64,000 nucleotides of DNA from positions 1-64,000 of the forward strand of contig NZ_ATNM01000139.1 in NCBI RefSeq assembly GCF_000427295.1, given 5' to 3'. Origin of the DNA: Cyclobacterium qasimii M12-11B. Its GTDB lineage: Bacteria > Bacteroidota > Bacteroidia > Cytophagales > Cyclobacteriaceae. Shown here piece by piece: positions 57,953 to 64,000 of this stretch (its first letter is position 1; each line of letters begins with the position of its first letter). The translations under genes and the position numbers were made by a program. The notes beneath the pieces were generated by a model that was not told the DNA's origin, made no database searches, and saw nothing but the letters and a program-made list of their open reading frames with translations.

Positions 57953-60066
57953 TTGACTGCGTTTTTAAATTTAAAATTATTTTTTCTGCTTCTGTCACTT
58001 TTACAGTAGTATTTGCTACGCATATTTTGTTGGCTCAATCAAATTCAATTCAAAGCCAGATTGAACAATTACAAGCCATTGAAAACCAAGAGAATTTCAT
58101 CCCTACTTTTGATTATATAGATCAACTGAACCGTTTAGGTGAATTGTATTACAACCGGAATCCAGACAGCACCTTTTTGTTGGCAATGAAGAGTCTGAAA
58201 GCGAGTGAGCAAATAGACTACAATAAAGGTCTGGTAGATGCCTATAGAAACATTGGTGCTTATCACAATATCAAAGGTGAATACAATCATGCCATGAGCT
58301 TTTTCAAGGAAGGCTTATCCATTGCGGAAAAAGAACAATACTGGTTAGGCTTAGCAAACATCTACAATAGCATGGGGCTAAACACCTACGAAAGGGGTGA
58401 TTACACAGCTGCTGTAAATTATTATTTACAGGCTCTTGAAATAAAGGAGAAACATCTCTCCAAACTAGACCAAAGCAAAACACTTAATAATCTAGGCTTG
58501 GTGTTTATGGACTTTGGTGATTTGGACAAGGCCTTGAAATACCATACCAGAGCACTAAAGATCCGAGAAGAATTTAAAGACAAAACAGGCATAGCCTCTT
58601 CAAGGATTAACATCGCTCTTGTTAACAAAGAAAAAGGACAATTGGATGAGGCCATTAACCAATTCAATGTAGCACTTGAATTAGGGATTGACATGAATAA
58701 CCGGCAGCTTATTTCCGTAAGTTATTTTAATATCGGAGAAATCTTATTGACTAAAAAAAGTTTTAAAGAAGCGCTTGAATATTTTGAGAAAGCATTGCTC
58801 GTCGACAAAGAAAGAGGAGACCGTGTTGGTATCGGATTCGACTTACTTGGAATTGGAGAAGCCCAATTGAATTTGAATAGTTTAAGGCTGGCCAAGAAAA
58901 ACATCAATGAAAGCCTAAATATTTTTGTAGAAAGCGATATCAAGAGCAACATCGATAAAAGTCATTTACTGTTGAGCAAAGCTTATGAAATGGAAAACAA
59001 TGGCATGCAGGCGCTGCACCATTTCAAATTGCACAAATTATACCAGGACAGTGTAATCAATTTGGAAACTGAGAAACAAATTCAGGAGATTAGCTCAAAG
59101 TATGAATTTGATAAAAAAGAAGCCGAACTACGTCAAAGTCAAAAGGAAAAAGAACTTCTTAACGAAAAAAAGATGGAGCGCAACATCCGAAATGGTGTTA
59201 CCGTCATTCTTGTTATTTTACTGATTGCATTTTTGCTGGCAATAAGGTCTGTTAAAACCCAAATAAAAGCCAAGGCACTTGTGACCCGACAGAAAAATGA
59301 ATTTGAGAATTTAAACAAAAGGTTGTTACAGCAAAAAAGTGAAAATGAAAAAATAACGAATCAGCTATTTCAAGTCAATGAAACCAAGGACAAGCTATTC
59401 AGTATTGTTGGTCACGACCTAAAAAGTCCAATAAATAGTCTAAAAGGGCTCATGCAATATGTGGTGGATGAAAAGTTGAATCAAGAGGAATTCTTAATGG
59501 TCTCTACTCAATTGAGAAATGAGGTAGAACAAGTTCATTTTACCCTCACCAATTTACTAAACTGGGCAAAAGGACAAATGAGAGGGATAGTAACTGATCC
59601 TATCGCATTTTCAATGCATAAAATATTAAAAGAGAACATCAACTTAAACCTACCTATTTCTGAAGGGAAAAAGATAAAGATCATTGATCAATTGGAAGAA
59701 AACACAATTTGTTTTGCCGACAAAGATCAAATAAATCTCGCCTTAAGAAATATTTTAAATAACGCCTTAAAGTTCACCCACAAAGGTGGGAGTATAATTG
59801 TTTCAAGTAAGAAATATGGTCAGGATTTTTGGGAAATTTCTATTAAGGACAACGGCATTGGCATGTCCGAGGAGGCCCTTAGTAACCTTTTCACTAATGA
59901 AATTGGGGGAAAGCGGCAATATGGCACAGAAGGTGAAAAAGGAACAGGTTTAGGGCTACAACTCTCAAAAGATTTTATCACAAAAAACGGGGGAGAAATA
60001 AAGGTTTATAGTGAATTAGGAAAAGGCACAGAAGTCCGTTTCACCCTCCCTTCAGCTTATTTCTAA
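57953..60066 (+). CDS. TPR-containing sensor histidine kinase, N-terminus probably frame-broken
   Basis: The open frame from TTG 58027 codes for 679 residues. TPR repeats (about 20-330, for example NIYNSMGLNTYERGDYTAAV) are followed by a coiled coil, a membrane helix (NGVTVILVILLIAFLLAIRS), a HisKA domain with His in FSIVGHDLKSPINSLKG (residue 463), and an ATPase domain (LRNILNNALKFT, DNGIGMS, GTGLGLQLS). The TPR part should be periplasmic and needs a signal peptide. The frame from TTG 57953 starts one (MTAFLNLKLFFLLLSLL) and stops at about 58010. One extra T in the short T runs near 57985-58005 would join it to VVFATHILLAQS. No receiver domain is present; the cognate regulator is unknown. 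Confidence 0.8.
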
Positions 60067-60216
60067 GGGATAATAATAATTTTCTCTTTGGTTGGTAAAT
60101 TAGAATTTAATACCTTATTTAATAGTCTGAACATTAATTGATAAAGTAGGTTTACTTATCAACTAAAAAGTAAAAATATTTGGTCATTGTTTAAAGTGAA
60201 ATTTAATTAAGGAAAT

Positions 60217-60876
60217 ATGAAAGGAAAAACCTTCTTCTCGTTCAAAACAAAAATAGCCATTGCCTTAATTCTCATTTTGTTTCTCATTTTTGCGAAAAGC
60301 CTCGTGGATAAAAGCAATGTGGACGAATTAGAAGCTTCTTTTGTTACTGTGTATGAAGACAGGTTGGTCGTTCAAGACTATATTTTCAATATAACCGAAC
60401 TACTTTTTAGAATGCGATTGGTGGTGGCCAATACCGAATCCATAGAACAATATTTGGCTGTCAAAAATCAAGTGATAGACTATCATGAACAGATTTTAGC
60501 CATTATAACAGGTTTTGAACGAACCTATCTTACGCCCAAAGAGGAACAATACCTCAATGATTTTAAGCAGTTGGTATCAGAAAAGCTAGAAATTCAAAGT
60601 TATTTTAGTAACCTGGAAACCTCTGAAAAAAACTATGAAAACAGTGTCCTGAGATTCAATTCGGATTTTGAGCGGGTATTCAACGATTTGAGGGAATTGT
60701 CTAAAATCCAGTTATTGGAAGGTAAAAAACTTGCCAACCTAAGCTATAGAATCAAAGCCAGATCTGACATATGGTTACAATTTGAATATGCGGTACTCTT
60801 CATATTACTAATTATCATAAGCATGCTCATCTATTCCTCGAGAGGATTTAAAGATGGAGAAAAGATCAAGCCTTGA
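60217..60876 (+). CDS. Four-helix-bundle membrane sensor domain without output
   Basis: 219 residues. Two transmembrane helices (about 11-28, IAIALILILFLIFAKSLV; and 193-210, YAVLFILLIIISMLIYSS) flank a ~160-residue helical extracytoplasmic domain like the 4HB_MCP ligand-binding domain of chemoreceptors (YIFNITELLFRMRLVVANTE). No HAMP, methyl-accepting, kinase or other signalling domain follows; only ~10 residues (SSRGFKDGEKIKP) remain in the cytoplasm. It follows the histidine kinase after 150 bases in the same direction and may be its partner sensor. I see no frameshift that would add an output domain. Confidence 0.75.
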   Translation: MKGKTFFSFKTKIAIALILILFLIFAKSLVDKSNVDELEASFVTVYEDRLVVQDYIFNITELLFRMRLVVANTESIEQYLAVKNQVIDYHEQILAIITGFERTYLTPKEEQYLNDFKQLVSEKLEIQSYFSNLETSEKNYENSVLRFNSDFERVFNDLRELSKIQLLEGKKLANLSYRIKARSDIWLQFEYAVLFILLIIISMLIYSSRGFKDGEKIKP

Positions 60877-61096
60877 TTACCCAATTAAGATAATGGTAAC
60901 ACCTTAAGTTGAGGGATTTTTTTATTTTCCTACAGGCTCTCCTGCTACAAAACCAATGCCCTCTTACACATAATCTGTATTCTATCTGGTTGAAGGTATA
61001 GTTTGGTTGATTGTCAAATCAATCGTTTTTTCACTGGCTCTCTACCGTAGTGAAATATCGAAAAACCGGTCCTAGTTATAGTAAGGACAACATGAA

Positions 61097-61144
61097 AAAA
61101 AATTGGCGGCATTGCTGCTTTTTTCTGCAACAATACCGCCAAAA
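61097..61144 (-). terminator. Terminator of the symporter transcript
   Basis: TTGGCGG..ATTG pairs with CAAT.A.CCGCCAA with a loop of about 16-20 nt. On the - strand it is followed by a T-run of eight. It lies beyond the symporter stop at 61197, so it ends the leftward transcript. Confidence 0.85.
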
Positions 61145-61196
61145 CAAATGTCATCTATCAATGTTTTCAAATCTGCAATTACCCATTAACCCCTGG

Positions 61197-62681
61197 TCAT
61201 TTGCTTTTTTTATTGGCTATAGCTGAAAGTAAAAACCCTACTAAGAAGATGACAACAGTACCAAATACAATGGTAAGGTTGGCATGAAAGGTACTTCTAA
61301 AGCGCATACCTTCTTCTAAAATTACCGGAGACAAACTCATCCAGCCAATGACCAATACTCCAAGTGCAACACCAATGGCCGCATATTTTTGCTTGATATT
61401 TTTACCAATGAAACCGAGCAAAAACAAACCTAGAATACCGCCACTAAATATAGCAGATAAAGCCCACCACGCTTCCAATGCACTTTTGACACCGTTAAAT
61501 GCTATTGCTACTACAATGGCCAACACCCCCATTACAAATGAAGAGGAAAGCAATACCCTCATTTCACCTTTCCCATTTATATCTGGAGAAATATACTTCT
61601 TATAATGATCCGTAAGAATAATAGTAGCAGAGCTATTGATACTAGTAGAAATAGTACTCATACCAGCAGCGAAAATGGAAGCTATAAGCAATCCTGTCAT
61701 TCCCACAGGTAAACCGCTAACGATAAAATAAGGGAAAACCTTGTCTGCCTGATCTACACCTCTAAATTCCACTGGCAACAATTCAGGCATTGCCTGGTAA
61801 TAAGCAAAAAGCGCTGTACCAATAAAGAAAAACAGAAGCGATACTGGCACATACAAAAGACTACCTAATAAAGTAGATTTAACAGCCTCTTTATCTGATT
61901 TAGCACTTAAATAGCGTTGAACATAGTTTTGATCTACTCCGAAATTCTGAAGATTGATAAAAAGTCCATATACCAATATCACCCAAAAAGTACCCTCCGA
62001 TAAACTGAATCCAAAACTTCCTAAGCTGAACTTATCGTGTTCAGCTCCTATGGTAAATACCTGCCCAGGTCCTTCTGGCATGGAAAACATAATGATCAAT
62101 AGACAAGCCAGCGCGCCAGTGATCAAAACGATCCCTTGAATGGCATCCGTCCAGATAACGGCCTCAAAACCACCCATAATCGAATAAATCAGTACACTAA
62201 TTCCTGTAATGATAATAATAACAGGAATGCTCCATCCAAACATTACATTCATTGGCAAAGCCAACAAATACATAATGGCACCCATTCTGGCCAATTGTGT
62301 TAGCAAGTAACAAATGGAGGCATAAGTTCTGGCCCATGGCCCAAATTTAGTTTCCAGATAATAGTAAGCCGAAGGGTTTTTGATCCCTCTATAAAGCGGT
62401 ACAAAAAACTTGACCGCTAAAACTGCCGCAATTGGTATGGATAAACTAAAGACAAATCCGCTCCAATTGGACAAATAGGCATTTCCTGGAAGGGCTAAAA
62501 AACTAATACTACTTACGAAAGTAGCAAAAATAGACATTCCTATAGCCCAGGAAGGCAGTCGTCCCCCTCCCGTTATATAGTCATCTGCGGATCGCTTTTT
62601 AAAGTAAAAGGAGGCTCCAAAAAGGATAATGGCCAACATATATGACAAAAATACAACGAGATCAATAAGGGGTAAATCCAT
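61197..62681 (-). CDS. Sodium:solute symporter (SSS family), sialic-acid-cluster type
   Basis: 494 residues, about 13-14 transmembrane helices, SSS features including FGASFYFKKRSADDYITGG, SIFATFVSSISFLALPGNAY and the Na+-site region IFAAGMSTISTSINSSATII. It is downstream of the DapA/NanA-family lyase and a sialidase-like gene in the same direction, so sialic acid or a related keto acid is the most likely substrate (inference from context; SSS-type sialate transporters are known). Confidence 0.88.
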   Translation of the reverse strand: MDLPLIDLVVFLSYMLAIILFGASFYFKKRSADDYITGGGRLPSWAIGMSIFATFVSSISFLALPGNAYLSNWSGFVFSLSIPIAAVLAVKFFVPLYRGIKNPSAYYYLETKFGPWARTYASICYLLTQLARMGAIMYLLALPMNVMFGWSIPVIIIITGISVLIYSIMGGFEAVIWTDAIQGIVLITGALACLLIIMFSMPEGPGQVFTIGAEHDKFSLGSFGFSLSEGTFWVILVYGLFINLQNFGVDQNYVQRYLSAKSDKEAVKSTLLGSLLYVPVSLLFFFIGTALFAYYQAMPELLPVEFRGVDQADKVFPYFIVSGLPVGMTGLLIASIFAAGMSTISTSINSSATIILTDHYKKYISPDINGKGEMRVLLSSSFVMGVLAIVVAIAFNGVKSALEAWWALSAIFSGGILGLFLLGFIGKNIKQKYAAIGVALGVLVIGWMSLSPVILEEGMRFRSTFHANLTIVFGTVVIFLVGFLLSAIANKKSK

Positions 62682-62855
62682 TCTTTTTACTTTTTTAAAT
62701 GATTATTTCAGGGGTAAACACTGATTATGCCATAGGACTCGCACTCAGTGGTAAATTCATCAGCGAATCAAAACAGCTAGAGATATAAATCTCAAAACGA
62801 TTGATTGGCTCTAATTTTTTCACCACGAAGATTAAATCACTATGGCATATTTGGG

Positions 62856-63788
62856 TTATACGTATTGTTTATAAGCTGCGAGCCCAATCAATTTTTTTCT
62901 AATTACTTCAATTTCGTCTTTTTCGAAAGCGGATAGTGGCGTAGCTAAATAGCCAGTGCCTATACCCAAGATAAACATAGACGCTTTCAATCCTTTTAGG
63001 AAACTTGATCCATAAGATCCCATGGCATAAATTTCATCAGCCAATTCCATCGCCATTTCCTGAAGTCTTCCAACCTCTTTCAAATCACCTTTATCAGCAG
63101 CGTTGTATAGATCTACAAAAAGCTTAGGGAAAACATTGGCCCCTCCACTTACACCACCATGCCCGCCCATAAGGACAGTAGCAGCCATCATTTCTTCAGG
63201 TCCTACAAGCAAGGTGAAATCAGGTCTATTCCTGAAAGCATAAATCATAGCATTGAAAAACACAGCTTGTCCTGAGCTGTCCTTAAGCCCATAAACATTT
63301 GGGTGTTTAGACAATTCCAAAACAGCTTTCTGGGTCATCATTGTTTTTGTATGCGAAGGCATGTTGTACAAATACAATGGTAGGGTCAAGTTATCTGCAA
63401 GTTTATTGAAATAAGTGATCAATTCACTTTCCCCCAAACCATAATAATAAGGCGGTGCTGCCACTACTGCTGTAGCACCAGCTTCTTTTGACAAGCGACT
63501 TAAAGCCAGGCTTTCCTCAAGAGAGGTGTCAGTAATACCAACCAATACCGGTACTCTACCATTGACTAGTTCACAAGACAATGTAATAAGCTCTCTCCTT
63601 AATTTATAGGAAATATTGGTACATTCTCCAGTAGTACCAAGAATGAAAATACCATGAACTCCCCCAGCTATCAGGTGCTCTATAAGTTGGCTAGTTCCTT
63701 CTTTGTCTAGATGATCATCGTCCAACAAAAGCGTTGCCATAGGAGGTATTATACCTTTTAATGGCTCTTTTTTTAAATCTCTCTGCAT
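62856..63788 (-). CDS. DapA/NanA-family aldolase (dihydrodipicolinate synthase or N-acetylneuraminate lyase)
   Basis: 310 residues, (beta/alpha)8 aldolase with Schiff-base lysine in YGLKDSSGQAVF, catalytic Tyr in LPLYLYNMPSHTKTMM and substrate loop FILGTTGECTNIS. The family includes DHDPS and N-acetylneuraminate lyase; the residues seen do not decide between them. It sits between a symporter and a sialidase-like gene, which favours a sialate-type lyase, but true NanA motifs are not obvious. It has 174 bases to the symporter start. Confidence 0.82.
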   Translation of the reverse strand: MQRDLKKEPLKGIIPPMATLLLDDDHLDKEGTSQLIEHLIAGGVHGIFILGTTGECTNISYKLRRELITLSCELVNGRVPVLVGITDTSLEESLALSRLSKEAGATAVVAAPPYYYGLGESELITYFNKLADNLTLPLYLYNMPSHTKTMMTQKAVLELSKHPNVYGLKDSSGQAVFFNAMIYAFRNRPDFTLLVGPEEMMAATVLMGGHGGVSGGANVFPKLFVDLYNAADKGDLKEVGRLQEMAMELADEIYAMGSYGSSFLKGLKASMFILGIGTGYLATPLSAFEKDEIEVIRKKLIGLAAYKQYV

Positions 63789-63846
63789 TTCTTATTCGTA
63801 TAAATAGGCATTGAAAACACCTACAATAATCTGGTTACAATTGTGT

Positions 63847-64000
63847 TTATTTAATTTTACTTGGGTCTACCACTGCATATTTGACAGTTTTCCTGTCATA
63901 GGTGTAGGTCATATGAACCATTCCATCCTTGCTTTGAATGATTGCAGGATAGCTATAGCCTGATTCATTTGGTTCGTTTTCAAGGGTCATAAAAGGATCC
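63847..64000 (-). CDS. Sialidase-like (BNR-type) protein, C-terminal end only
   Basis: Partial gene running off the right edge. The visible 51 codons read DPFMTLENEPNESGYSYPAI, then IQSKDGMVHMTYTYDRKTV and KYAVVDPSKIK, stop at 63847-63849. The SYPAI and DGMVHMTYTYDRKT stretches fit the last blade of exo-alpha-sialidase/BNR proteins. It would start the cluster sialidase-lyase-symporter. Only the end can be judged. Confidence 0.6.
   Translation of the reverse strand, partial: DPFMTLENEPNESGYSYPAIIQSKDGMVHMTYTYDRKTVKYAVVDPSKIK

Noticed and set aside
61011-61226. 71-codon + strand ORF at the end of the symporter region
   Set aside because: It covers the symporter terminator hairpin and overlaps the 3' end of that gene; no protein features.

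Overview
The window comes from a low-GC member of the Bacteroidota, most likely Cytophagales (Cyclobacteriaceae-like). The basis is protein style, a type IX secretion C-terminal domain, an AddAB-type helicase-nuclease pair, a thrABC operon with a leader peptide, NagB fused to a PIG-L domain, and promoters of the Bacteroidota type (TTG, about 20 nt, TAnnTTTG). It is ordinary chromosomal sequence. I see no phage, insertion sequence, CRISPR array, integrase or rRNA. The placement is inference, because no search could be run.

Layout. 0.1-5.95 kb: aconitase, a three-gene MCE/Mla-type lipid transport operon (mlaE-mlaF-mlaD) and a lone CheY-like receiver. 6.9-13 kb: the addB and addA recombination nucleases. 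13.1-14.4 kb: a YdcF-family membrane protein and a CBS-pair protein. 14.9-21.7 kb: an amino-sugar region (CutC, Tat-exported glycosylasparaginase, ROK regulator, NagB/PIG-L, ROK sugar kinase) that fits salvage of GlcNAc from N-linked glycans. 22-29.8 kb: a PAP2/haloperoxidase-type protein, a DUF1349 protein, unknown proteins, a sulfotransferase plus class-IV aminotransferase pair, a Kelch protein and a CarboxypepD_reg-like protein. 29.8-34.7 kb: thrC, thrB and thrA behind a Thr/Ile-rich leader peptide with its own promoter. 35-41.5 kb: a head-GIN protein, an SDR, an MscS channel, an alkyltransferase-like protein, a sugar-phosphate transferase, a Na+/solute symporter, clpS, recR and tRNA-Ala(GGC). 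41.8-45.3 kb: a 1192-residue secreted glycoside hydrolase. 45.6-56.8 kb: a GNAT-like protein, rimO, hemolysin III, DUF302, a flavin reductase, an esterase lipoprotein, a DegT aminotransferase and pgi. 58-60.9 kb: a TPR histidine kinase and a four-helix-bundle membrane sensor. 61.2-64 kb: a symporter, a DapA/NanA-family lyase and the 3' end of a sialidase-like gene, which look like a sialic-acid-type uptake and cleavage cluster.

The strongest window-wide signal concerns sequence integrity. Six genes (acnA, addA, the YdcF-family gene, cutC, nagB and an unknown gene at 24.6-25.7 kb) are each broken by one apparent single-base indel, nearly always in an A/T homopolymer, with perfect protein continuity across the break. 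Two more genes (29.1 kb and the 58 kb kinase) probably share this. Breakage of housekeeping genes such as acnA argues for sequencing or assembly error rather than real gene loss, so split genes should be read as single proteins.

The most interesting biological leads are the sulfotransferase-aminotransferase pair, whose aminotransferase lacks the usual PLP-contacting Glu; the thr leader and attenuator; the cutC-glycosylasparaginase linkage; the four-helix-bundle sensor with no output domain; and structured intergenic DNA around 28.96-29.04, 34.8-35.13, 45.38-45.48 and 48.36-48.52 kb. I did not find a clearly new multi-gene system.
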